Positions 53,024-62,304 of a stretch of 64,000 nucleotides of DNA are shown one piece after another. Each line of letters opens with the position of its first letter. Positions within the stretch are counted from its first letter, which is position 1. The position numbers and the translations under genes are program-made. Source of the DNA: M3007 sp044347755 (GTDB taxonomy: Bacteria; Bacteroidota; Bacteroidia; Chitinophagales; Saprospiraceae); NCBI GenBank assembly GCA_044347755.1, contig JBIKUE010000009.1, positions 1 to 64,000 of the forward strand, read 5' to 3'. The notes beneath the pieces were generated by a model that was not told where the DNA came from, did not search any database, and saw only the letters and a list, made by a program, of their open reading frames with translations.

Positions 53024-54232
53024 ATGTCAAGAGTTCTCATTATTGGCGCAGGCGGTGTAGGCCGGGTTGTTGCCTACAAATGCGCCCAACACCGCGATGT
53101 TTTCAGCGAAATCATGCTCGCTTCGCGCACCCAATCCAAATGCGATACCATCGCCAATGCCATTCATGCCGCTTATGGTGGTAAAAAAATAGAAACCGCT
53201 CGCGTAGATGCCGATAATGTGGCGGAAACGGTGGCGCTCATCCGTCAGTTCAAGCCGGATTTGCTCATCAATGTGGCCCTGCCTTATCAGGATTTGCCCC
53301 TCATGGACGCCTGCCTCGAAACTGGCGTGAACTACATGGATACCGCCAACTATGAGCCAAAAGATGAAGCCAAGTTTGAATACTCCTGGCAATGGGCTTA
53401 TCAGGATCGCTTCCGCGAAAAAGGCATCATGGCCCTGCTCGGCTGCGGCTTCGATCCGGGCGTAACCTCTGTATTCACCAAATACGCCGCCAAACATTAC
53501 TTCGACGAAATCCACGAGCTTGACATCATTGATGCCAACGCCGGCAACCACGGCAAGGCTTTTGCCACCAACTTCAACCCGGAGATCAACATCCGTGAAG
53601 TGACGCAAAAAGGTCGCTACTGGCAGGACGGCAAATGGATCGAAACCGAGCCGCACGAGATCTGGAAAGACATTGACTACCCGGAAATCGGCCCAAAACG
53701 CTCTTATCTGATCTACCACGAAGAACTGGAGAGTCTGGTGAAGAACTTCCCTACCCTGCGCCGCGCTCGTTTCTGGATGACTTTCGGTCAGGAATACCTC
53801 ACACACCTGCGCGTGATCCAGAACATTGGTATGGCCGGTATTGAACCCATCAAATTCCAGGGCATGGACATCATTCCATTGGAATTTCTCAAAGCGGTTC
53901 TGCCTGCACCGGAAGAGCTCGGTGAGAACTACACCGGCTTCACCAGTATCGGCTGCCGCATCAAGGGCGTAAAAGACGGCAAAGAGCGCACGTATTACGT
54001 TTGGAACAATTGCTCTCACGTGGATGCCTACAAAGAAACCGGCACGCAGGCCGTAAGCTACACCACCGGCGTACCGGCCATGATTGGCGCCCGCATGATC
54101 CTGGAAGGAAAATGGGCCGGCAAAGGCGTATTCAACGTGGAAGAAATGGATCCTGATCCGTTCATGGACCGTCTCAACAAGGACGGACTACCCTGGCACG
54201 AACAGGTAGATATTGATCTGGAGATGGATTAA
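53024..54232 (+). CDS. Saccharopine dehydrogenase family; carboxynorspermidine synthase-like
   Basis: 402 residues. N-terminal Rossmann fold (VLIIGAGGVGRVVAYKCAQH), catalytic part with GCGFDPGVTSVF, NAGNHGKAFATNF and HEELESLVKNF. These fit carboxy(nor)spermidine synthases, which condense aspartate semialdehyde with a diamine and reduce the imine using NADPH, rather than true lysine-pathway enzymes. The partner decarboxylase gene (nspC) is not in the window. Confidence 0.8.
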   Translation: MSRVLIIGAGGVGRVVAYKCAQHRDVFSEIMLASRTQSKCDTIANAIHAAYGGKKIETARVDADNVAETVALIRQFKPDLLINVALPYQDLPLMDACLETGVNYMDTANYEPKDEAKFEYSWQWAYQDRFREKGIMALLGCGFDPGVTSVFTKYAAKHYFDEIHELDIIDANAGNHGKAFATNFNPEINIREVTQKGRYWQDGKWIETEPHEIWKDIDYPEIGPKRSYLIYHEELESLVKNFPTLRRARFWMTFGQEYLTHLRVIQNIGMAGIEPIKFQGMDIIPLEFLKAVLPAPEELGENYTGFTSIGCRIKGVKDGKERTYYVWNNCSHVDAYKETGTQAVSYTTGVPAMIGARMILEGKWAGKGVFNVEEMDPDPFMDRLNKDGLPWHEQVDIDLEMD

Positions 54233-54241
54233 TGGCTTGGA

Positions 54242-54952
54242 CTATAGTCCAATGTCTAACAATCCAAAAACCGTCACCGCATACAAGCCAGCCGTTTCCG
54301 TGCGCAGGCGCGCTTCGCCTAGGCTGATGGCCTGGAAGCCGCTGGAAAGCGCTAATGTCACTTCTTCCGGGCTAAAATCACCTTCAGGCCCGATGGCTAT
54401 GACGGTGCTCTGATCCGGCAGCAGGGTGTTTTTCAGATGCGGCATGGGTTCGTCCCCACACCAGGCGAGGCGCTTTTGCGTCTCGCCTGTTTTTTTGACA
54501 AAATCTGTAAACTTCGTGAGTGGGTTGAGCTGCGGAAGCCAGGCGCGCAGACTCTGTTTCATAGCCGAAACCAGAATTTTCTCCAGACGGTCCAGTCGGA
54601 GGCTATCCCGCTCTGAATGTTTGCAGAGGATAGGTGTGATTTCATCCACGCCTATTTCCGTGGCTTTTTCCAGAAACCACTCCAGGCGATCCATGTTTTT
54701 GGTGGGCGCTATAGCCATGTGAAGCAGCCCGCGATCAGGCCGCGGTACACTTTCACTGGAAATGATGCGGGCAAGCACCTGTCGCTTGCCCGCATCAGCC
54801 AGTTCGGCTTCGTAAAAAGATCCTTTCCCATCAGTGAGGCGGAGCCTGTCGCCCGGTTTTTTGCGCAAAACCGTACTCAGGTGCCGGCCCTCCTCTTCCT
54901 CAAAAATAGCGAAACCGTTTTCAATCTTCGGTGTGAAGAACAACTGACTCAT
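54242..54952 (-). CDS. rsmE: 16S rRNA (uracil-1498-N3)-methyltransferase
   Basis: 236 residues. N-terminal PUA-like domain (MSQLFFTPKI, HLSTVLRKKPGD), then a SPOUT knot with TEIGVDEITPILCKHSE, MKQSLRAWLPQL and the SAM loop AIGPEGDFSPEEV, SLGEARLRTETAG. Methylates U1498 of 16S rRNA. Starts 4 bases after the stop of the haloperoxidase-like gene, in one operon with it. Confidence 0.93.
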   Translation of the reverse strand: MSQLFFTPKIENGFAIFEEEEGRHLSTVLRKKPGDRLRLTDGKGSFYEAELADAGKRQVLARIISSESVPRPDRGLLHMAIAPTKNMDRLEWFLEKATEIGVDEITPILCKHSERDSLRLDRLEKILVSAMKQSLRAWLPQLNPLTKFTDFVKKTGETQKRLAWCGDEPMPHLKNTLLPDQSTVIAIGPEGDFSPEEVTLALSSGFQAISLGEARLRTETAGLYAVTVFGLLDIGL

Positions 54953-54956
54953 AGGG

Positions 54957-56291
54957 TCACTTGCGGGTCTTCAACTCTTTGTTTACGTACTCGCCGATTT
55001 GCTTACCAACTTTCAAACCTGCTTCGTTGCCCCGACGGTAGTGAATACCGCCGTACAAACGGCTTACGCCTACTTCTTCAGAGGCCTCATAGAACGATTT
55101 GAAAGAGCGGGTAGGCAGGCCAAATTCCACTTCGGTGCTGTCGGTAAACGCAAAGTTATCGCCAAAAATGCCGGTCAAAACCGCCGCAGAGGCCATAGAA
55201 ATGGTACTGTGACCGCTGGTGTGTTCCGGGAACGGAGGCGTTTGGATCAGTGGCTGCCAGCTTTGGTCAATGTATTGGTTGATGTAGGATTCCGGACGAA
55301 TCAGGTTGGTTTTATACTTGGTATCCCAACTGGAAATGAAGGCATCGGCCAGCGCACAGGCTACTTTCACATAAGCTTCGGCAGATACCATGGCATCGGC
55401 GTTGGCTTTGCGGCAGGCATGACCAACAATGTTCATCCAGTGGCCGCCCGGGCTGATTTTCTTTTTGGCAAAAGCCACGTGGCCACTCACTTCCATGGCA
55501 AACGGGTTATCGTCCCAATACCAGGCAATGGCTTCTTTTTCCGGGTTTTTCTCGTTCACGATGTCGCGAACTTCCAGTGCCTGCTTGTAAAATTCGCTGT
55601 TTTTTTCCTTGCTGAAAGGAACCGGAGCATCGGCAGGGAATTGCGCTGCAGAGTCCATGACCCATGGACGAATCTTGGGCCAGTGTGGCTCCAGTGCATC
55701 ACCGTAAGCAGGTGGTGTAGGGCGCCAGCGGGAAGGATTTTCCACATCAATGGTGAACTTGGCCGCGCTGCGTGTCTGCGCATAGTTGTCGGTTTTAGAC
55801 CAAGCAATAATGTGCTTGGCTACGGATTCGCCATAAGCCATGGAGCGGTCGTACACATCATTCGGGATATCCATTTTTTTGAAATCCTCAAAGATTTGCT
55901 CCTTGAGTTCTTCTACATCGCCTTCTGAAAAAACCAGTGCTTTACCCACAATCAACTGGGCATTCACACTGGCCAGCGGAAAACAATAATCCTTACCTGC
56001 TTCCGGCTGTGGCACAGGCGTAAGACCATTGAGCTGGCCGGCGAGGCTTTGGTAATTCGGGAAACCCGGCACCAGCGCTTCATAGGCTGCAACTGCGCCG
56101 TAAGCATAGATTCTGGAAGAAATGGGCGGCGCAAAAATGTCATGACGGATAATGTCTGTTATACGGCGAACACCGGCGTGAATAAACTCGGCATTGTTCG
56201 CTTTTTGCTGGTATTCGTTACTGCCTGTTTGACAAGCGGGGAGCCACATCAGCAAAGCAAATGCAGCAAACAAGAATGATTTTAAATTCAT
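54957..56291 (-). CDS. Vanadium-dependent haloperoxidase/PAP2-like lipoprotein
   Basis: 444 residues from ATG 56291; the start matches the promoter at 56406. Lipoprotein signal MNLKSFLFAAFALLMWLPAC. All three vanadate/phosphate-binding motifs are present: KTNLIRPESY, PEHTSGHSTIS and SRLYGGIHYRRGNEAG. In this superfamily they bind vanadate (haloperoxidases) or phosphate (PAP2 phosphatases); which one applies cannot be told from sequence. Located at the cell envelope. Confidence 0.83.
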   Translation of the reverse strand: MNLKSFLFAAFALLMWLPACQTGSNEYQQKANNAEFIHAGVRRITDIIRHDIFAPPISSRIYAYGAVAAYEALVPGFPNYQSLAGQLNGLTPVPQPEAGKDYCFPLASVNAQLIVGKALVFSEGDVEELKEQIFEDFKKMDIPNDVYDRSMAYGESVAKHIIAWSKTDNYAQTRSAAKFTIDVENPSRWRPTPPAYGDALEPHWPKIRPWVMDSAAQFPADAPVPFSKEKNSEFYKQALEVRDIVNEKNPEKEAIAWYWDDNPFAMEVSGHVAFAKKKISPGGHWMNIVGHACRKANADAMVSAEAYVKVACALADAFISSWDTKYKTNLIRPESYINQYIDQSWQPLIQTPPFPEHTSGHSTISMASAAVLTGIFGDNFAFTDSTEVEFGLPTRSFKSFYEASEEVGVSRLYGGIHYRRGNEAGLKVGKQIGEYVNKELKTRK

Positions 56292-56405
56292 AATAAACGT
56301 TTTATGGAAAATGCAAAAGCCATTTTCTAATGCAAAATTCCGGGTAATAGCACGTGAAAAATCAGGTTTCGGGCTTTTTAATACTATTCTAATGGCTGAC
56401 TTCGG

Positions 56406-56435
56406 CAAAAATAAAGCACGAAAAAGGAAAAACAA
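56406..56435 (-). promoter_or_regulatory. Promoter of the haloperoxidase-like gene and rsmE
   Basis: On the minus strand TTG (56433-56435), 19-bp spacer, TATTTTTG (56406-56413): full match to the Bacteroidota consensus. Leader to ATG 56291 about 110 bases. Confidence 0.68.
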
Positions 56436-56470
56436 CTGCTACTTTTCAGCCTTTAAAACAAGCCTAGTCT

Positions 56471-59400
56471 ATGCAGCAATTTGTACGAGCCTTTTTTGCC
56501 CTTTTAGCCCTCACCATTTTTCTACCAAATTGCTCTGATCACATCCCGCCACGCATCCTTATTTTCTCCAAAACAGAAGGTTACCGGCATGAATGTATTC
56601 CGGTAGCTACCGCAGCTTTGCGCAAACTTTGTGTGGAAAACGGCATTGCAGTGGATACTACTGAGGATGCTGAAGATTTCAACGCCAAAAACCTGCGTCG
56701 CTATAATGCCGTCATATTCTTATGCACCACCGGCGATGTACTTAACCCAACGCAAGAAACAGATTTTGAACGATACATCCAGGCCGGAGGCGGTTACGTG
56801 GGTATCCACTCTTCTACCGATACAGAGTATGGATGGACCTGGTATGGCGGTCTGGCCGGCGGGTATTTCAACGGCCACCCCGCCATTCAGGAGGCTACCC
56901 TGAATATTGAAGATCGCTCACACCCTTCCACTAATCACCTGCAAGGGGTTACCTGGCAACGCAAAGATGAGTGGTATAATTTCAAAAACCTCAACCCCAA
57001 CGTAACAGTGCTGCTGAGCCTCGATGAGTCTACTTACGAAGGTGGCACGAATTGCAAAGACGGAACTCCCGGCAATAAACCATGTCATCCGGCAGCCTGG
57101 TGTCATGAATATGATGGCGGGCGCGCATTTTACACTGCGGGAGGCCACACCAAAGAAAGCTACGCCGAGCCTGATTTTCTGAAACACATCCTGGGCGGAA
57201 TCCGCTATGCCATTGGCAAACAAAAGCGCCTGGATTATACCGCCTGCCGAACCCCGGAAATCCCGGATCCTACCCGTTTTCAGAAAACCGTACTGGCATC
57301 AGAACTCACCGAGCCTATGGAACTGGAGCTACTCCCCGACGGCAAGGTGATGTTTATTGAACGCCGCGGCAACATAAAGCTGTACGATCCAGCCACAGGG
57401 CTAACCAATATCGCCTGTAAACTGCCCGTTTATTCGGAACAGGAAGATGGCCTGATGGGCCTTGCACTGGATCCCAACTATGAAAAAAACCACTGGATAT
57501 ACCTGTACTATTCGCCCGTGGGCAACGAAGCCGTGAACAACCTTTCCCGCTTTGTTTTTCAGGGAGATTCCTTAGATCGTGCTTCCGAAAAAGTGATTCT
57601 GCAGGTGGCCGTACAACGCGAGGAATGTTGCCATGCCGGCGGATGCCTGGAGTTTGACCCTGAAGGAAACCTTTTCCTGAGTACGGGCGACAACACCAAT
57701 CCCTTTGCGTCAGATGGGTATTCTCCCTCCGACGAGCGCCCCGGCCGCAGCCCCTGGGATGCGCAAGGCTCTTCTGCCAATACCAATGATTTGCGGGGCA
57801 AAATCCTGCGCATCAAACCTTTGCCTGACGGCAGCTATATATGCCCGGCAGGAAACTTATTTAACGGCACCAAAGAAATGGAGATGCGCTGGCCGGATCA
57901 CAAAAAATTGCCGGAGTGGCAAAAAGGACGTCCGGAAATTTACGTTATGGGTTGCCGAAACCCTTTCCGCATTTCCATTGACGAGCGCCGCAAACTGCTG
58001 TTTTGGGGTGAAGTTGGCCCGGATGCCGGCGAACCGGATACCGCCCGTGGCCCGCAAGGGCACGACGAGGTAAACCGCGCCCGTGCTGCCGGATTCTTCG
58101 GCTGGCCTTATTTTGTGGGTAACAACAAACCTTATCGTGATCACGATTTTGCGAGCGGGAAAAACGGCCCGCTGCACCATCCGGAGCGCCCCATCAACGA
58201 ATCGCCCAATAACACCGGTATGCGGGAGTTGCCCCCGGCACAATCCGCCTTTATCTGGTATCCTTATGGCAACTCCCCGGAATTCCCCCTCGTAGGCACC
58301 GGTGGCCGCAATGCTATGGCCGGCCCGGTATATTACTGCGATAAATACCCGTCAGAAACACGATTGCCGGATTATTACGATGGCAAACTCATCATTTATG
58401 AATGGATGCGCGGCTGGATGATGGCTGTTACGGTAGACTCTATGGGTAACTTCAGTAAAATGGAACCCTTTGCGGAGCAACTCAAATTTTCCCGGCCCAT
58501 GGATATGGTGGTGGATAAAAACGGCTCTATCTGGATTCTGGAATATGGCACGCAATGGTTTGCAACCAACCCGGATGCTCGCCTCTCGCGAATTGACTAT
58601 GTACGCGGCAACCGTCCGCCCATACCTTCGCTCCAGGTTAAAAAATCCGCCGGCGCCGCGCCATTCGCTGCAGTTGTGGATATTTCCAAAACCCAGGATT
58701 ACGACGGAGAATACCTGGAATACACGCTTGATTTTGGCGACGGGACTTCACCCATGAACATTCATCCGAAAAAGCCAACGGCAAGAGGAGGATTGGCTTC
58801 TGTAGATCCGGCAGCTCATCCGCGCAAGCGCTCAGCATTGGACAGTATTGTACATTACTACACCAATCCCGGCAATTATGAGGTCACGCTTAAGGTTAAA
58901 GATGCTGCCGAGGCTGTCCGAACCATAAAACAGAAAATATTTGTAGGCAACGAACCACCCCTGGTGTACTGGAATTTCAACGGCAAAAACCGGAGCTTTT
59001 ATCAACCAGGTCAGGTGCTAAAATACCACCTGGAGGTTTCAGATGCTGAAGACGGCTCCCTGCTAAAAGGCAATATTTTCCCAGCTGCGGTGGCAACTAC
59101 CGTAGATTATCTGGAAACAGGATTTGATATTACCAGTATTGCCCAAGGGCACCAGGCTGCCAGGCAGACAGCGGAATATGCTCGCGGCAAACTGCTCATC
59201 AGTCGTTCAGACTGCGGAACCTGCCATGCGGAAGAAAGACTGGTGAACGGCCCTTCCTACACCGCCATCGCCGAACGCTACCGGAAAGACGATTTTGCTG
59301 TGCGCAACTTATCCAAGAAAGTGATCAAGGGTGGCGCCGGCAATTGGGGCGAAACCGTAATGAGCGCTCACCCGCAGGTATCGGAAGAAGATGCCGGTGA

Positions 59401-60034
59401 AATGGTGCGATGGATCTTGTCGCTCGGAAGTCCGCCTAAACCGCAACAAGCCTTTCCACTGGCTGGAGATTATACACTCTCACCGCCTCCGCCACCCGAT
59501 AAAAACGCTAAACCCAAACAGGGTACCTTTATCTTTAAGGCCAGTTACCGGGATCGAGGCAGCTCCAGTCAGGCCCCATTGGAACACAGCGAAACCATTG
59601 CCCTGCGTCCGGCGTATCAGCAAGCCGAACAAGCCGATAGCATGTCGAAAAACATTCGGACGTATCGGCCGTTTAATGGGGATACCGTGGTGTTGAATGA
59701 AATCAAGCCCAACAGCTTCTTCATGTTTAAACATGTGGATCTAACCGGGGTACATGGTGTAGCAGTAGGTATCGGGATGAGCGATGGGCGTTATCAGTAT
59801 GGTGGAGGCCGGATTGAAGCCCGACTCGGCTCTGGCAAAGGCAAGCTTTTAGGACAAGTCGTATTGCCTGTGCCGGAACAAGCCGCCCGAATGACGTTCG
59901 CAGAAGTCAATATTCCCCTGGAAACGGTGACCGATGGTACGTTCCATGACCTTTATTTTGTGTTAAAAAACGAAAATAACCCCTCTAAGCCGGTTATTGC
60001 GGTGGATTGGGTGCGGTTTGATATGAGAAATTGA
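56471..60034 (+). CDS. Multidomain lipoprotein: ThuA, sugar dehydrogenase, PKD, cytochrome c, CBM6
   Basis: 1187 residues with a lipobox (MQQFVRAFFALLALTIFLPNC). Order: ThuA-like domain at about 25-255 (FSKTEGYRHECIP, GGGYVGIHSSTD, GGHTKESY), a beta-propeller sugar/sorbosone dehydrogenase domain at ~275-700 (LPDGKVMFIERRG, GLMGLALDPNY, CHAGGCLEFDPEGNLFLSTG), a PKD domain at ~720-830 (DYDGEYLEYTLDFGDG), a cytochrome c with CGTCH and distal VMSAHP (~910-1000) and a C-terminal CBM6-like domain (~1040-1187). Together it suggests a carbohydrate-oxidising enzyme that passes electrons on through its own haem. Confidence 0.85.
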   Translation: MQQFVRAFFALLALTIFLPNCSDHIPPRILIFSKTEGYRHECIPVATAALRKLCVENGIAVDTTEDAEDFNAKNLRRYNAVIFLCTTGDVLNPTQETDFERYIQAGGGYVGIHSSTDTEYGWTWYGGLAGGYFNGHPAIQEATLNIEDRSHPSTNHLQGVTWQRKDEWYNFKNLNPNVTVLLSLDESTYEGGTNCKDGTPGNKPCHPAAWCHEYDGGRAFYTAGGHTKESYAEPDFLKHILGGIRYAIGKQKRLDYTACRTPEIPDPTRFQKTVLASELTEPMELELLPDGKVMFIERRGNIKLYDPATGLTNIACKLPVYSEQEDGLMGLALDPNYEKNHWIYLYYSPVGNEAVNNLSRFVFQGDSLDRASEKVILQVAVQREECCHAGGCLEFDPEGNLFLSTGDNTNPFASDGYSPSDERPGRSPWDAQGSSANTNDLRGKILRIKPLPDGSYICPAGNLFNGTKEMEMRWPDHKKLPEWQKGRPEIYVMGCRNPFRISIDERRKLLFWGEVGPDAGEPDTARGPQGHDEVNRARAAGFFGWPYFVGNNKPYRDHDFASGKNGPLHHPERPINESPNNTGMRELPPAQSAFIWYPYGNSPEFPLVGTGGRNAMAGPVYYCDKYPSETRLPDYYDGKLIIYEWMRGWMMAVTVDSMGNFSKMEPFAEQLKFSRPMDMVVDKNGSIWILEYGTQWFATNPDARLSRIDYVRGNRPPIPSLQVKKSAGAAPFAAVVDISKTQDYDGEYLEYTLDFGDGTSPMNIHPKKPTARGGLASVDPAAHPRKRSALDSIVHYYTNPGNYEVTLKVKDAAEAVRTIKQKIFVGNEPPLVYWNFNGKNRSFYQPGQVLKYHLEVSDAEDGSLLKGNIFPAAVATTVDYLETGFDITSIAQGHQAARQTAEYARGKLLISRSDCGTCHAEERLVNGPSYTAIAERYRKDDFAVRNLSKKVIKGGAGNWGETVMSAHPQVSEEDAGEMVRWILSLGSPPKPQQAFPLAGDYTLSPPPPPDKNAKPKQGTFIFKASYRDRGSSSQAPLEHSETIALRPAYQQAEQADSMSKNIRTYRPFNGDTVVLNEIKPNSFFMFKHVDLTGVHGVAVGIGMSDGRYQYGGGRIEARLGSGKGKLLGQVVLPVPEQAARMTFAEVNIPLETVTDGTFHDLYFVLKNENNPSKPVIAVDWVRFDMRN

Positions 60035-60077
60035 TAAAGGCAGCAACTTTTTCCGCAATTTTGCGTCTTGGGAGAAT

Positions 60078-60190
60078 AGATTTGGGAGTCATTAAAGGTC
60101 ATTTGAGTCATTTAGGGTCATTTGTAAATGGCATTAATGACTCAAATGACCTTTAAAATGACTCAAATGACCCTTAACGACCAATAAATG
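60078..60190. repeat. AATGACTC/AATGACCT word palindrome
   Basis: TTAAAGGTCATTTGAGTCAT then TT near 60089-60110 pairs perfectly with AAATGACTCAAATGACCTTT then AA near 60135-60158; further AATGACCC words flank it. Third occurrence of this word family (others at 35140 and 52878). Confidence 0.75.
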
Positions 60191-60201
60191 ACTTTTTTTT
60201 A

Positions 60202-62301
60202 ATGCTTGACTTCTCTTTTCAATACCCTGCCTGGTTTTTGATTTTATGCGTGTTGCTGGGGCTGGGGTACGCGATGTTGCTGTATTACCGGGATACTACG
60301 TTCAAGGAACAGGCGCCGAGGCTGAACCTGTGGTTAGGTATATTGCGTTTTTTGGCAGTTACGATTTTGAGTGCCTTGTTGTTATCACCACTCCTGAAAA
60401 GCTATTTCACCGAAACCAAAAAACCCATTGTTGTACTGGCACAGGACCAATCAGAAAGCATGGCCTCGGATTTAAAAGGAGAGGCGCTTGAAAAGTATAA
60501 GCAGGATTGGGCAGGATTGAAAAATGCCTTGTCCGAATCCTATGAAGTACATGAAATTGCTTTTGGTGATCAGGTGCGGGAAGGCGTAGATTTCAGTTTC
60601 ACCGATAAGGTTTCAAACTTTTCGGAACTCGTCCGCGGGGTGTATGACCTGTATGGCGGTCAAAATTTCGGCGCGCTGGTGCTTGCTTCTGATGGCAATT
60701 ATAATGAAGGCAGTAACCCTGCCTATTCCGATGCACCCCTGTCGGCGCCGGTGTATACGGTAGCGCTGGGCGATACTACTCCTAAAAAAGATTTGCTGCT
60801 GAAGCGGGTGTTTCACAACAAAATAGCCTACCTGGGTGACAAGTTCACCTTGCAAATTGACCTGACTGCAACCAATTTGGCTGGCCAGCAAACCGTAGTC
60901 ACCGTATCTAAATCTACGGATAACGGGCTCAAACAATTGCAAAGTATCCCGGTATCAATATCCGGCAATGACTTTTTCATCACCAAAGAAGTAATACTTG
61001 ATGCTGACCAGGCCGGTGTGGTTTCTTACGTAATCAGTGCTGCTGCGCTTCCCGGCGAAGCAGCAACTTCCAACAACCGCCGCGAGATTTTTATCGACGT
61101 GCTGGATGCGCGTCAAAAAATCCTCCTCCTGGCCAATAGTCCGCACCCGGATCTGTCTGCCCTGAAAACCTCCCTCGAAGGCAATAAAAATTACCAGTTA
61201 TTCATCCAATACATTGGTGATGCCGGTGTAGATGTGGGCAAATATGATTTTGTAGTGCTGCATAATTTGCCATCAACGACCAATGACCTTTCAGGTTTGC
61301 TGAACACCATGAACGAAAAGCGTATCCCGCGACTGTTCATAGCAGGGATGCAAACCGGTTACACGGCTTTGGGCAAGGCACAAGGGCTGGTGAGTATGCA
61401 AAGCAACGCCGCACAGAGCGATGAAGTTCAGGGTCGTGTTTCCCCATCCTTTGCCGCCTTTTCACTAAGCCCGAAAGTGAAGGAAGAATTGCCCCGTTTC
61501 AACCCTATGACCGCTGCGTTCGGGAATTTCGGCGCAACTCCACAAGCGCAGGTATTATTGTACAAACGCATCGGCAAAGTGGATACAGAACAGCCTATGC
61601 TGGCTCTGGGCGAAACCAATGGCATCAAAACGGGTATCCTGCTTGGCGAAGGTCTCTGGCGCTGGCGTTTGTTCGATTTTTTACAGCACCAAAACCACGA
61701 AATTTTTGATGAATTGGTGGGTAAAACGGTGCAATACCTGTCGCTGAAAGAAGATAAGCGCAAGTTTCGGGTAACCCTCGACAAGAACATATTCAACGAA
61801 AACGAAGCCGTCACGTTTGGGGCGGAATTGTATAACGACAATTACGAACTCACCAACGACCCCGATGTGGCCATGAGTATTCGCAACCGCGACGGGAAGG
61901 AGTTCACCTATACTTTTAACAAACTGGGTAAAGCATACACCCTCAATGCCGGCATATTGCCGGTTGGCCCGTATACCTTCAAGGCTACCACCAATTTCAA
62001 CGGCCAGGCTTTAGTGTACGAGGGCAAATTCAGCGTGCAGCCCATCGAGTTAGAATTGTTTGAAACCACGGCCAACCATGCCGTGCTGCGGCAATTGAGC
62101 GCCAAATTTGGTGGCGAAACCGTGTTTCCAACACAGCTCAGCAGCATAGCCGACAAGATCAAGGCTAACGAAACCGTGAAACCTGTGATCTATCAAACCA
62201 CTCAAACCAACCCGCTCATCAACCTGAAATGGATATTTGCCCTGCTGGCCCTGCTGCTGGCGGGTGAATGGTTCCTGAGAAGGTATTTCGGAGCGTATTA
62301 A
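60202..62301 (+). CDS. VWA-like membrane protein
   Basis: 699 residues. Two N-terminal membrane segments (residues 8-28 and 42-64), a von Willebrand A-like domain from about 72 (KKPIVVLAQDQSESMASDLK, then GALVLASDGNYNEGSNP), beta domains in the periplasm and a C-terminal helix (WIFALLALLLAGEWFLRRYF). The DQSESM/SDGNYN pattern is a degenerate MIDAS motif of BatA/BatB-like proteins. No MoxR or Bat neighbour is present. Three bases before rlmN, with which it likely forms an operon. Confidence 0.8.
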   Translation: MLDFSFQYPAWFLILCVLLGLGYAMLLYYRDTTFKEQAPRLNLWLGILRFLAVTILSALLLSPLLKSYFTETKKPIVVLAQDQSESMASDLKGEALEKYKQDWAGLKNALSESYEVHEIAFGDQVREGVDFSFTDKVSNFSELVRGVYDLYGGQNFGALVLASDGNYNEGSNPAYSDAPLSAPVYTVALGDTTPKKDLLLKRVFHNKIAYLGDKFTLQIDLTATNLAGQQTVVTVSKSTDNGLKQLQSIPVSISGNDFFITKEVILDADQAGVVSYVISAAALPGEAATSNNRREIFIDVLDARQKILLLANSPHPDLSALKTSLEGNKNYQLFIQYIGDAGVDVGKYDFVVLHNLPSTTNDLSGLLNTMNEKRIPRLFIAGMQTGYTALGKAQGLVSMQSNAAQSDEVQGRVSPSFAAFSLSPKVKEELPRFNPMTAAFGNFGATPQAQVLLYKRIGKVDTEQPMLALGETNGIKTGILLGEGLWRWRLFDFLQHQNHEIFDELVGKTVQYLSLKEDKRKFRVTLDKNIFNENEAVTFGAELYNDNYELTNDPDVAMSIRNRDGKEFTYTFNKLGKAYTLNAGILPVGPYTFKATTNFNGQALVYEGKFSVQPIELELFETTANHAVLRQLSAKFGGETVFPTQLSSIADKIKANETVKPVIYQTTQTNPLINLKWIFALLALLLAGEWFLRRYFGAY

Positions 62302-62304
62302 ACG

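Noticed and set aside
53027..54019. 330-residue minus-strand frame
   Set aside because: Opposite strand of the carboxynorspermidine-synthase-like gene; the plus-strand protein has conserved motifs throughout.
54999..55928. 309-residue plus-strand frame
   Set aside because: Opposite strand of the haloperoxidase-like gene, which has all three active-site motifs.
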